Assembly: GCA_030323885.1 (NCBI GenBank)
Contig: CM059198.1
Location: 8,082,086-8,146,085, forward strand
Source of the DNA: Branchipolynoe longqiensis
Lineage: Eukaryota; Annelida; Polychaeta; Phyllodocida; Polynoidae
Direction: 5' to 3'
Length of the DNA: 64,000 bases
Every line of letters starts with the position of its first letter. Position 1 is the stretch's first letter. This document shows, in pieces, positions 20,107 through 31,700 of the stretch. Under the pieces are notes generated by a model that saw only the letters and a list, made by a program, of their open reading frames with translations, was not told the origin of the DNA and ran no database searches. The position numbers and the translations under genes are program-made.

Positions 20107-20639
20107 CAGGATGGCTAGACAGAAATAAGAAGCTGGGTAAATAGGAGGCATGTATGTGAAGTATATAAGGTATTATGCGAGTGTAAAGGTGGGGAGGAGA
20201 ATTACAGTAAACAAGTTGGGTAAATAGGAGGAATATATGTGATATTATTCCAGACATACAACAAACTCACAATTATAGTTGGATCAGACAACTCTGGCTG
20301 GTACCTCAGAAGGCCCCTCCGTTTAATAATCAGTTCTCATAATCGAGTAATAATAATCAATCAAAGTTTAAAGTCAAATTTCCGACCGACTGGAGGCCGA
20401 GTAGCATCGGTGCCACCCGAAGTTGGCTCCCCCAGGACGCTCTCTCCTGATTGGATGATAGTCCACGGCTTCTGGTAGCTGCGGGCGGGGTAGCGCAGGC
20501 GGCACGGCGCTCACCCACCGAGTCAGTCATCACATTCTGCACATCCATCATTCAACACTTTCACCAAATTTAGCTCATGCAACACATGTTCTAGATTCAC
20601 AGCATTTAGAGTGTTCAACTAATTTGAGTCACTCACTTC
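20107..20639. other. unassigned interval
   Basis: No gene or known repeat recognised. Confidence 0.4.
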
Positions 20640-21478
20640 AGTATGTTCAACACATTCAACACATTCAACACATTCAACACATTCAACACATTTAACACAT
20701 TCAGCATATTCGGCACATTCAGCACATTCAGCACATTCAGCACATTCAACACATTCAGTACATTCAGTACATTCAGCACATTCAGCACATTCAGTACATT
20801 CAGCACATTCAGCACATTCAGCACATTCAGCACATTCAGCACATTCAGCACATTCAGCACATTCAGCACATTCAGCACATTGGCCATGTTCCGCACATTC
20901 ATCACATTCATCACATTCATCACATTCATCACATTCATCACATTCATCACATTCATCACATTCAGCACTTTCAGCACATTCAGCACATCCATCACATTCA
21001 GCACATTCAGCACATTCAGTACATTCAACACATTCATCACATTCAGCACATCCAGCACATCCAGCACATTCAGCACATTCAGCACATTCAGCACATTCAG
21101 CACATTCAGCACATTCAACACATTCAGCACATTCAGCACATTCAGCACATTCAACACATTCAGCACATGCAACACATTCAGCACATTCAGCACATTCAGC
21201 ACATTCAGCATATTCTGCAAATCCCGGACTTTCAGCACATTCAGCACTTTCAGCACATTCAGCATCTATAGAAAAAGTCAACACATTCAGAAGACATTTA
21301 TCACATTCAGCACATTCAGTACATTCAGCACATTCAGCAAAATCAGCACATTCCACACATTTAGCACATTCAACACATTCAGCACATTCAGTACATTCAT
21401 CAGATTCAGAAAAATCAGCACGTTCCACACATTTAGCACAATCTACACATTCAACCCATTCAGCACATTCAACACATG
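20640..21478 (+). repeat. nonamer minisatellite (ACATTCAGC)
   Basis: About 90 copies of a 9-base unit ACATTCAGC with variants ACATTCAAC, ACATTCAGT and a block of ACATTCATC (20896-20965). Because the unit is a multiple of three and most units lack stops, several frames on both strands stay open, with products such as (AEC)n, (LNV)n and (STF)n. The longest, 332 codons on the minus strand, has no recognisable domain and is judged non-coding. Confidence 0.9.
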
Positions 21479-21782
21479 AGCTCTTGAGAGTTTGTTTTGA
21501 ACTCTGATGCTGACGCGGTTGAAAATGTAGTGGGCTCTTTGTTACAGGAATAGTGGTTTTGCAAATGACTACTACACCGAATGCACGAGGATGAATGCCA
21601 GAGGGTGGACAGGACAATACTAGTATGTTGGTGTTTGGCAGAGGGTAATTGGGATAAAATGTAAGGTGATTGTGAACACAGTGGGTTTTGTTTAGATTTT
21701 GACTGGCTGGGTATGTAATGGGCCGGGGGTGGAGTCCTTGGGATGTACTAGTGATATGTGTGGGTGTGTCTGTTGGTTTTTT
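21479..21782. other. unassigned interval
   Basis: No gene or repeat recognised. Confidence 0.4.
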
Positions 21783-22010
21783 GTTGTTGGTACATTAGTT
21801 GTTTAAGCAGTGGACATTTCTATCGTGGACCATTGGTCTTTCTCATTCCACTGCTCCTTGCCCTGTCCTAATAATGCCGAGCGCCTGGCTAGGAAGCGAC
21901 AAGTATCAATTTTTAAGTCATTGGTTTGACTCAACCAGGATTCAAACCCACGATACCATGATCTACCAACACCGGAGACGGACGCTCTAACTCATTCAGC
22001 CATCTCATCA
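21783..22010 (-). mobile_element. chimeric SINE S3 (S2 head with S4 tail)
   Basis: On the minus strand, an S2 head and proximal body (GGATTGAGTCAAACC... relatives, GCTCGGCATTATTAGGACAG) run into AAGGAGCAGTGGAATGAG, the S4-type tail, rather than the normal S2 body. The same junction occurs at 36341-36557. Confidence 0.7.
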
Positions 22011-22012
22011 TC

Positions 22013-22180
22013 ATGTTGTTTTACATCCTAGCAACATCTAAGGTCATATCAGGATGAATACTGAATGGTAAGAGTTCACACTCATGATGACTTTATAGTG
22101 CTGCCCCACTGGGAGACCATACCACTGGGACCCTGACCCAATCCTCCCCCCCCCCCCCCCGACTACCACAGTCACATTGT
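22013..22180 (-). mobile_element. SINE S2 3' part
   Basis: Minus-strand S2 tail (CCTGATATGACCTTAGATGT, TGCTAGGATGTAAAAC) with part of the body, ending at a poly(C) run at 22144-22161. Confidence 0.65.
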
Positions 22181-22829
22181 GCACGTTGACTGGAATATGG
22201 GTAATTGGCCACTCAAAATTGTATCCCCTGCCGTGATGCTTGGACTCTTTCTATATACTACATAACCCTTTGAACACTGAAACCTGAACGGTGCCGCCAC
22301 TGATATTTAAGTTTTGTGAATTGTGCTCACTGACTAATGTATTCTTACCTGGGTTTATCTCTGATATGTATCTCTTTGTTCTTTCTTATTGAAACTGGTG
22401 CTGCCATGTACCCGGAACTCTGTGATTGTATGCATGCCGCCACCTACCGATTATTGTTATGGTGCTGTAACCAAGTCAATTGCCTTCTTAATTTGCATAT
22501 CTAATCTTATTTATGGAAAATTCCATTTCCAACTGCGTAGTTTGTACCACTAGTGCCCCCTTGTGCCTTTTAGAACTAAAATGACTGGTGCCCAAAGTCC
22601 GCTCGCTGCCATCTGCAGACATTGTCACTTCAACAAGCAGCATGGAGGACCCACTGAGGACAGGATCGGCTAGAGACTTTAATTTGCCATCCCACTCACC
22701 CCACATATTAATAGGGTCCCACATCTTAGGCCTTACATTTACACAAGATATATATATATACTTACTCATGAACGTTAAACTGACATATCAGGGGAAAATA
22801 AATACCAACTCTTAAACTGATATTGTGAG
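22181..22829. other. unassigned interval
   Basis: No coding region or repeat recognised. Confidence 0.4.
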
Positions 22830-23470
22830 TGTGACTATATGACCGTGTTGATGGGTGTGTAAGTGTGTGGGTGTGTACTGATGTGTAGGTGTGTGGACAT
22901 GACGAGTGTGACTCTATGGCTGTGTTGATGGGTGTCTAGATGTGTGGGTGTGTACTGATGTGTAGGTGTGTGGACATGACAAGTGTGACTATATGGCTGT
23001 GTTGATGGGTGTGTAAGTGTGTGGGTGTGTACTGATGTGTAGGTGTGTGGATATGACGAGTGTGACTATGGATGTGTTGATGGGTGTGTGGGTGTGGGTG
23101 TGTACTGATGTGTAGGTGTGTGGATATGACGAGTGTGACTCTATGGCTGTGTTGATGGGTGTGTAAGTGTGTGGGTGTGTACTGATGTGTAGGTGTGTTG
23201 ATATGACGAGTGTGACTCTATGGCTGTGTTGATGGGTGTGTAAGTGTGTGGGTGTGTACTGATGTGTAGGTGTGTGGATATGACGAGTGTGACTCTATGG
23301 CTGTGTTGATGGGTGTGTAGGTGTGTGGGTGTGTACTGATGTGTAGGTGTGTGGATATGACGAGTGTGACGCTATGGCTGTGTTGATGGGTGTGTAGGTG
23401 TGTGGGTGTGTACTGATGTGTAGGTGTGTGGATATGACGAGTGTGACTCTATGGCTGTGTTGGTGGGTGT
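22830..23470 (+). repeat. 77-bp tandem repeat, about 8 units
   Basis: The unit includes GACGAGTGTGACTCTATGGC, GTGTTGATGGGTGTG and GTACTGATGTGTAGGTGTG. GACGAG occurs at 23204, 23281, 23358 and 23435, an exact 77-base spacing. Confidence 0.9.
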
Positions 23471-24191
23471 GATGTCTGATTTGTTGCTGTGTGGGAGAAA
23501 TGGCTTTGACTGCGTTGAGTTTATGTCAATGATTTGTTTGCGGGGTAGTAGTGTGAGTTTATATCGATCTGGATGTGTGCATGCATTGAAGTATGCGTGG
23601 GTGGATAGTGGGTGGGTGAGTAGGTGGGCAAAAGGTTGCGTGCTTTCCGAGTAGTGGAGGTGGCGCCACCTGGAATCGATGCACATTATTAACAAATCCA
23701 TAGTCACCCAACACTTACCCCACACACCCCATTCTCAAACCAACCCGCACCCCTCCACACTCACCACATTGCAACATACAATATCACCATTTTCACACCA
23801 ACCCACACCATACTAACGCCTGTTACCTTTACAGGGTTTGACAATAAGGACTTCCTGGTTGCCCTGGGCACCTAGTTTACTTAGTCGGGCAAGTGAAGTG
23901 TGACCTGCGCAAACGGGCAAGTCATTATTTTACTAATCTGCAGTCGGTTGATTTCAGTTTCAATTGACTGACTTGGACTTGGGCAAGTAGTTTTGCCAAT
24001 TGCGCAAGTAGAACGTTCAGTTAGTTGCCCTGCAGGGCAAATGGGAAAACCAAGTTACTGCAACACACTCACATCCCACGGACCCCACGCCCACGCCACC
24101 TGACACCCACCAACCACATGACACCCATCCGCTACTTGCATAACCTCTCACCCACACTCTCAGTGCCAGAGGTGTTAAACTACCCGTGTAG
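23471..24191. other. unassigned interval
   Basis: An inverted pair AACTACTTGCCC / GGGCAAGTAG-like words near 23890-24040 (GGGCAAGT several times) suggests a small palindromic element. No gene seen. Confidence 0.35.
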
Positions 24192-24545
24192 TGGGACGTA
24201 GCTCAGATGGTAGAGTGTCCACCTGTGAAGGTGTCAGTCATCCGATAGATCCTGCTCAGTGGAGACATTTGCAGGTTTGGCTATTCTCCGCTCGAACCAG
24301 TGCTCCACAACTTTGTCATCAAAGGATGTGATATGTACTGTCCTGTCTATGGGAAAATGCATATAAAAGAACCCTTGATTTCTATTGAAAAGAGTAGCCT
24401 ATGTGGTGGCAGCGGATTTCCTCCAAAGAAATATGTCAGAATGACCATATGTTTGATGTCCAATAGCCAATGATGCAAATCGATTTGCTCTAGAGGCGTC
24501 GTTAAATGAAACAAACTGTTGTTGTTGCTAAACAACCCAAAAGAA
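24192..24545 (+). mobile_element. mollusc-type tRNA-derived SINE
   Basis: The tRNA-like head is GGGACGTAGCTCAGATGGTA. The body follows (CAGTGCTCCACAACT, GGATGTGATATGTACTGTCC, ATGCATATAAAAGAACCC, AAAGAGTAGCCTATGTGG, GCAGCGGATTTCCTCC), then the end GGCGTCGTTAAATGAAACAAAC. The word order closely follows a SINE I know from gastropod and bivalve genomes. The name and exact family cannot be confirmed here. Confidence 0.75.
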
Positions 24546-24589
24546 CAAGTGTCGGAAGGCTGGATTATAGAAATGTCCAGATGACTTCG

Positions 24590-24655
24590 CTGACTAATAT
24601 GCGATGTAAACCTGATATGATCTTATATGTTGACTGGCTGTAAAACTACAAAAAG
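24590..24655 (+). mobile_element. SINE S2 tail fragment
   Basis: CCTGATATGATCTTATATGT ... CTGTAAAACTAC. Confidence 0.5.
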
Positions 24656-24659
24656 AAAG

Positions 24660-25345
24660 CACACATAGACACCAACATTCACGCTCACACCCATACTCCC
24701 ACTTACATCCACACTCATACTCACTCACACTAACAGCCACACCCACACCCACCCACACACCCACACCCACACCCACACCCACACCCACATTAACTCCCAC
24801 ACCCGCACTCACCCACACACACCATCACACCCACACCCATTCACACATTCACACTCATACTCACATACACACACATTCTCACACTCACTCACATCCACCC
24901 AACACTCACACATTCATACCAACACCTATACTCACACTCACACCTACACCCATACCCACCCTCACATCAGACACCCACACACATCCCATGCTACCCCACA
25001 CTTAAATACACAAACCCAGACCCACGCCTACACGTGCACCCACACATCCACATCCACATCCACACCCACACTTACATCCACCCTCACACTCACCGCCACA
25101 CCCACACCAACACACCCACACCTACACTCACACCCACACACCCACGCCCACTTCCACACCCACACTTACATCCACCCTCACACTCATCGCCACACCCACA
25201 CCAACACACCCACGCCTACACTCACACCCGCACACCCACGCCCACTTCCACACACAAACTGACATGCACACTCACATTCAATGCCACCCCCACACCACAA
25301 CACTCACACCACCACCCACCCACCCACACACCATCGATACCACCC
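24660..25345 (+). repeat. CACACC-rich array with a longer duplicated segment
   Basis: CACACC/CACTCACAC words throughout. Two near-identical blocks of roughly 115 bases (ACACTTACATCCACCCTCAC...CACGCCCACTTCCACAC) lie at about 25065-25160 and 25165-25255. The open frame here is repeat-derived. Confidence 0.8.
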
Positions 25346-25402
25346 AGCCCAGACCAACTCGGCGCCAAGAAGCCAGTCAGTCAGTCAGTCAGGAGCGTAG
25401 AT

Positions 25403-25611
25403 TTAAGCCCCGTTCACACACGGGCCTTAAGTCGCCTCAACAAGGTCGCCTCATCTCAGTCGAGTCAGATCGCGTGTGTGAACGCTGCGCTGAGGCGAAT
25501 TAGGGCTGAGTCGACTCAACTAGTTCATCTCAGGCATACCGCTTCGTGAGGTGGATTAGATGAGGCAAACTAGTTGAGGTGACTTTAGGCCTGTGTGTGA
25601 ATTGGGCTTAC
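25403..25611. mobile_element. foldback element E (209 bp)
   Basis: Inverted ends of about 36 bases: TTAAGCCCCGTTCACACACG...GTCGCCTCAA at the left and TTGAGGTGAC...GTGTGTGAATTGGGCTTA at the right, with a handful of mismatches. The interior consists of CGCCTCA/GAGTCGACTCAACTAGTT words, so the whole unit can fold. Confidence 0.7.
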
Positions 25612-26084
25612 ATGAACTGAACGCCTGCGTGCCTGTCGGGCAAAGCTTGAAAAATCCATTCACATCGAACAAAACAAACTCCACCACGCATCACGCGACG
25701 AACCAGCGGCAGCAGGGCCTGACGGTTCGCACACACAACAGAACTCTGTCAGATGTACACAGCGGCCAGGTGAAAGCGATTCCACAATTACAAGTTACAT
25801 GTAGTTACAGTAAAGTATGTTCCATGGCGTCACCATACTGTAAGTGGCAGACCACCGAATCCCCAGCCTCAGTTCCCCCCCCCCCTTTTTTTATTTGTTG
25901 CTGTTCCTCTGTTATTTCCAGTCCACCATGTACAATGACAGAGACAGTCCAAATAAAAATGTTTGATTTAAGACGTAAATGCACTGGGATTGGTCCCACT
26001 GCTTCACTGGTCACACTGACATTTATATACCGCTTGCCTACCTGCAACTCAACTTACTACGACTTTACCAACTGAATACAGAAG
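25612..26084. other. unassigned interval
   Basis: No gene or repeat recognised. Confidence 0.4.
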
Positions 26085-26375
26085 AGAACGTCTGCTTACA
26101 TTCTAAATATTATGTAAATACTCGCATTGATCTGACTAATATTGATCTAGTTATATGACACTACTGTTACCATATTGCTATAGAACATTTGGTTAAAGAA
26201 TGTCATTGTGTTAATTGCGCCAAATTGTGTATTCAACAGTTATTGTATACCTTATTCTATATACCTTTGGCGTAAATAACCCTGAATTGATAAATGGCTT
26301 GAAGACCAGTGATTTGCCACTGACAAAAGACTTAATCAGCAGAATAAACATATTTACCACCAACAAAAAGTAACG
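26085..26375 (+). repeat. dispersed repeat R2, copy 1
   Basis: Matches the reverse complement of 51435-51675 (TATTTACGCC, AAGGTATACAATAACTGTTG, AATACACAATTTG, AGATCAATATTAGTCA, GAGTATTTACAT). Its 3' end resembles 16370-16445. Confidence 0.65.
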
Positions 26376-26515
26376 CTAAGACTACAATTAGTTACCCAAG
26401 GCGCTCAGGGCTTGGATAACAAGCAGTAGTCAGTTCAACCGTAGCAGATAGCGAGTGGCTGGAAAGTAGAGAACTTACACTTATTTAGTTTTGAACCTAC
26501 ATACCAAACTTAGAT

Positions 26516-26855
26516 GACCAGACGGGATGGCCAAATGAGTTAAAGCATCCAGCTCCCATGTTGTTAGACCGTGGGATCGTGAGCTCGAACCCTGGTCGAG
26601 TCAAACCAATGACTTAAAAATTGATACTTGTCGATTCCTAGGCTGGTGCTCGGCATTATTTGGATAGGGAAAAGGACTGGTCGGCTCAGTGTCAGGATAA
26701 TGTGACTGAGTGGGATATCAGGTCATGGCGCTGTCAGCATCATTTCCAAGCGGGGCAGCACTATAAAGTTGCCATGAGTGTGCACTGTCACAAGTCGGTA
26801 CCCATCCTGATATGCCCTTATATGTTGCTAGGACGTAAAACAACAACGAACAAAC
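26516..26855 (+). mobile_element. SINE S2, full-length copy
   Basis: The head GACCAGACGGGATGGCCAAA is followed by typical S2 body and tail, ending GCTAGGACGTAAAACAACAA. Confidence 0.8.
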
Positions 26856-27583
26856 ATCATGTTGCATTGCAACCTGACCAATTATTCCAGAAGTAATGAT
26901 GAAAGACGATCTGGTCATTTTTACCAAGCTGTGAATGATGCAAAGACATTTAATAAACATTGAATGATGTCCTATTATGTTGCAGTGAATACTCGAGAAA
27001 CAGATTGCTTCTCGTTCTTTTGGCTACTATCGAAGCCTTTTGTTGCCGGTCACCGGGTAAATCTCAGGATCCGGAGGTACCCGGAGCAAAAGGTCAAAGG
27101 ACCGAGAGGCGGCCCTGGGCACATATCGAATGAGGATTTTGTGAGGATAGGGAGGCTCATTTAAAAAAATAATTTCTTTTAAAAAGAACGGAGAAACACT
27201 GAGTGAACTAGAATTACAAATCTCATTTAATCCGCCACAGGTCAGACTAGGTGAAGACATGACCTGTCAATGACCAACCGGGTCACGTGTAACTTCCAGA
27301 GGGGGGGGTGGCCGCTAGCTGTAATATATGCTAATGATATGCATACTGTTCCAGGCATTGAGAGAGAACAAAGGAGTATGTTAATGAGATGACGTCATGG
27401 CAAGTTTAGCCGGTGGTCCAGTGAGCCCTGGAGGGTGAATAAAGCATTCAGTATCCAGAAGTCAAAGTGTTCAGAAGTTGTACTTTCACAGTAGCTAGTC
27501 TGGAACAGTTCACTTTAAGGACTGTTCTTGCTAGCATGCTGCCACTGGCTGCTAATTCTTAGCAAACAGGGATCAGCATAGTT
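26856..27583. other. unassigned interval upstream of element 2
   Basis: No gene or repeat recognised. A G run lies at 27302-27309. Confidence 0.4.
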
Positions 27584-27588
27584 ACTGA
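27584..27588 (+). repeat. target-site duplication of element 2, left copy
   Basis: ACTGA, repeated at 32493-32497 on the other side of the element. Confidence 0.85.
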
Positions 27589-27740
27589 TGTAATGTGATT
27601 AAGCGACCAACGACTGCACACGTTGAGGTCTAGTTACTTAATGCTTTATTCAGCCCGTGCGATACCACTACACTGGTTCCTCCGCTCTGCTCGGTCCCGG
27701 CCGTCGCGCCGCTGCCCTGCAGATAACACCATACATAACA
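27589..27740 (-). repeat. 3' LTR of element 2 (152 bp)
   Basis: In element orientation TGTTATGTATGG...AATCACATTACA. Identical to 32341-32492 by direct reading. Confidence 0.95.
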
Positions 27741-27751
27741 TCTCCCTTTCA
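27741..27751 (-). other. polypurine tract of element 2
   Basis: TGAAAGGGAGA on the minus strand directly before the 3' LTR. Confidence 0.75.
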
Positions 27752-28442
27752 TATGGATAAACAACATGATGTAATTCTGGAATAAAATACAATGCAGTTT
27801 GACTGAAATGTGACAGCCCGTTAAGTATTTTCATTTAGGATTTGTCGTGCGCCTTCTACTGTCTTTGCACGTTGCCTTAGTTTGTGGTATGTATCTCGCA
27901 GTCTGTGTGCTGGCTAGTTTGAGTTCATTGTGTCGTTTCTGTCGACAGACCGTACAGTTCGTTAGTTTGTGCGGTCTGATCGCATACCGTTCATACCAGC
28001 TTGGTTCAACTGGCCCGCACACACCTCCCCTTTCCCAAATGACATTTAGATAAGTACATATACAATGGTTTACAGTTCATGACACAATCTGTGAACATGT
28101 TATTGGCATTGGCTCTTTAAGCAATACAATTATTTAATTGTTTGTTTTCTCGTTGAGATATACGCATGCATGGACTATGCTATGACCAGATGATTTTATC
28201 ACGTGTGTCCTTTCCAGCGATTAGCTGCCACGCCATTACTCATGTCTTGGTTTCTTATCTTTTCTTTGATGTGGCCCTGCGGCCTGACCTTTCTCACTCA
28301 CTTACTAGGGCTCGTGCCGTTCACACGCTTTTCCTGCTTATCTCATGAACTTTATCTCCCACCTGCACTGTGTTGATGTTACAACCTGCTCTATGTGTTT
28401 ATTTCGACTATGTTAATAGTTTATGTACTAATTTACTGTGCC

Positions 28443-28723
28443 TTACTGATAGGCTAATCTCCTCACCGGTCTTACTTCTCTGCCGCTGCGAGTTACATAG
28501 TTAGGATGCGCGTTGTCTGTATTTGGGTTTCGATTTCTGTGTTCGTGTTTGTTGGTTGTGCTTGGTGTCGGAAATATATGTTTCCTGTTTCTTTTAACCG
28601 TGTGGTTTTGTTTGTTTCGAATTTCATAATTCCGTGATGCTTCTCCTACTCCTTTTGAAATTCTACCCGGTGCCCAACTTTCTTTGTGTGTTCTGTACTG
28701 AACATGCGCGCCAGGTTTCAACT
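28443..28723 (-). pseudogene. integrase C-terminal tail of element 2, out of frame
   Basis: Resumes pol in another register. It starts with the block KPGAHVQYRTHKESWAPGRI, which corresponds to the post-catalytic barrel of gypsy integrases, continues with RNRKHIFPTP, and ends GREVRPVRRLAY. The preceding frame ends at TGA 28718-28720, after NSSS. A one-base length change in the GAAAATTCATC stretch would account for the break. Element 1 retains the matching tail, so the loss is not typical of the family. Confidence 0.85.
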
Positions 28724-31700
28724 CGATGAATTTTCGTGGTGGTCAACAAATTTCTTTTGGTTAGTTTGTGCCTTTTCGGTCTGGCTTTGCTTTACTCTCA
28801 CCGTTTTGGCTTTCAACTGTCTGTCTGTAGACGGTAGTTTTGAACGCAACTTTCTGCTCATTAAGAGCTGCGCGGGTGATGCTTCTAAACCTACGAGAGG
28901 TGTGTTTCGAAAGTTTAATAGGAAAAGGTTGTAATCTTTGTTTTCGTGATTAGCTTTTTTTATCATTGTTTTTATCGTTTGTATGTGTCTTACGGCCTGG
29001 CCATTGCTTTGTGGATAGTGGGGGCTGGAGAACTTTGTTTCGAACCCATATTCATGTGCAAATTCTTTGTAGTCAGCGCTAGCAAATTGTGGCCCATTGT
29101 CGGATACCACGGTGGCTGGGATCCCATGTCTCCCGAATGTTTGTTGCATGGCCCTTATGATTGATTTACTCGTTGTTGACTGTAACTCAATGACTTCTGG
29201 ATATTTCGAAAAGTAGTCCACTAATATCAGGTAGTGTTGATCCCTGACCTGGAACAGATCTGCTCCGATTTTATTGAATGGCATGCGTGGTATGTCGTGT
29301 GGTGTTAGGGGTTCCCTGTGCTGTCTGTTTCTATATTGCTGACATAGCGTGCATCTTTGAATGATATCTTCTAATTGTGTTTGCATTCCCGGCCAAAATA
29401 TGTGTTCCCTGGCCAACCTTTTGCTTTTTATGATCCCTTGGTGAGTTTTGTGTAACTTTTCTAGCATTGTTTTGTGCAATTTTGTGGGTATGATGATTCT
29501 GTTTCCCTTTAGTAAGAGCTCCCCTTGTCTCGTTATGTCATGTCTGAACGTGTGAAATGGTGTTGCACATTTTTGCATTAGTTTTTTGTCCTCAGGCCAA
29601 CCATTGTCCACCAGTCGCCCTATTTCAGTTAGAGTTGGATCTGCTGTAGTTTCTGCCTTGATGTCCTGCAGGCAGCCTTTCACCACTTCTATTGCGGCGA
29701 CGCTGATTTCGTTGTCGAACAGGTTATCTGGCTCAGTCCTGGTGGTGTGGTCTCTGGAGAGCGCATCTGCAATGAACATTTCACTGCCTTTGACATATAC
29801 CAATTCTAGGTCGTAGTTTTGCAATCTCATGCGCATGCGTTGCATCCTAGCGGACAATTGGTGTAGGGGCTTATTTACTATTGACACAAGTGGTTTGTGG
29901 TCCGTTTCTACTCCGACCTTTTTCCCGAATAGATAGTTATGAAATTTCGTACAACCGAAACATATGGCCAAAAGCTCCTTCTCGATAACGGCATAGCTAC
30001 TTTGGGTGTCATCGAGGGCTTTAGACGCCATGGCAATGGGTTGGCCTTCCTGCAGCAGGGCTGCACCTAGTCCTGACTTTGACGCATCCACCTGGAGCGT
30101 GATCACTTTGCTCACGTCGTAAAATCGCAGAATGGGGGCGTGTGTGATCATTGTTTTCAGTTTCTGGAATGCTTTGTCGTGATGTTCCTCCCAATGCCAT
30201 GCTGTTTCTTTCTGGGTCAGTACTCGTAGCGGTTTCGTAATTTGTGCTAGATTGGGGACAAATTTTGCCACATACGCGATCATGCCCAGGAAAAGCTGTA
30301 CTGCCTGTTTGTTTCCTGGTGTTGGCATGTCGTTTATGGCCTGTACCCTTTCGGTGTTTGGGTTTATCCCTTTCGCTGAAATGACATGACCCACATACTT
30401 GACACTGGTCTGACATACGGATGACTTTTCTGGGTTTAGTCTCAAATTGACCTGCCTTGCTCTCTCGAGCATGGCACGCAAATTGTCATTGTGTTCCTGG
30501 ACTGTACTGCCGTAGACGAGAATGCCGTCCGTTACGACGTTCACCCCTTTTAGTCCATGTAGGATCTTATTCATTTCATATATGAATATGTCCCCAGCTG
30601 TCTTTATACCGAACGGTAGTCTAGTATATCGGAACCTTCCCCATGGCGTGTTAAACATACAAAGCTTTGAGCTTTCCGTGTCGAGTTGAATTTGCCAATA
30701 TCCGCTTTTTGCATCTACCACCGAAAAGTATTTTGCCCCATTTAATTTAGCTACAACTTCCTCGATCGTTCTAGTTGGGTAGGGACCCCGCTCTATGGCT
30801 TTGTTCAATTTGGTGGGGTCTAAACATATGCAGATTTTATCGTTTTTCTTCACTATCGTTATAGAATTAACCCATGGGGTCGGCTCAGTCTCTTCTACGA
30901 TAACCCCCAAATGCAACATTCTGTCCAGCTCTTTTCTGACTTGATCCTCAATGGCATGTGGAATCCTTCTCGGAGCATCCACCATGGGAGGTACATGTTT
31001 GTCAATGTGAATTTTGGCATCTACCTTAATTGTCCCTATCCCAGTAAAGACGTCATTAAATTCTTTTACCATGTTCATTGCTTGTTCGTCGTGTTCTGCA
31101 CTGATGCTGTCTAGGCGGGAGAGTAGATGTAGGCGGACACACGCATCTTTCCCGAGGATGGCACATCCGCTGCTTGTTATGTGGAATAGCAACAGGTGGT
31201 CCCTCACCTGTAGCTCCACCTGACCCAGAGGTGTGATCCTTTCCCCTGAGTACGTTACCAGGCGGCACTTGGCCTGGTTGAGTTCTGCGTGCAGCCCTGT
31301 GAAGGCGTCTCTGGGGATGATGTTGGCTTCCGAGCCGGTGTCTAGCTTGAAACGGATGTCACGCCCTCCTACAGGTATGGTCTCGTACCATAACTGATCC
31401 CAATCCTGCGCATCTTCAGACATCTCGCCCACGAACAGGTCTGTGTCATCCTGGTCGCCCTGCCACTCATCATCGTTGTCTGCGTTGCCCACCGTAATCT
31501 CGTTGACCGTTGATGTTTTGCTTCGGCACACTTTTGCGAAATGACCGACCTTGCTGCAGACATCACACGTCTTTCCTCTGGCCGGGCAAGCGTCTCGGTC
31601 GGAGCGATGTGAGTAGCCACACCAGCCGCATCTCGGTTGGCTGGCTGCATTTCGGCTTTGTTGACCGCCCCTCGCGGCGGGTCGCCGGTAGGATTGTTGG

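Noticed and set aside
20619..21617. 332-codon Cys/Glu/Ala-repeat frame
   Set aside because: Entirely a consequence of a nine-base repeat; complementary frames are equally open and no conserved domain is visible.
25034..25549. 171-codon His/Thr/Pro-rich frame
   Set aside because: CACACC array followed by foldback element E; no domain.
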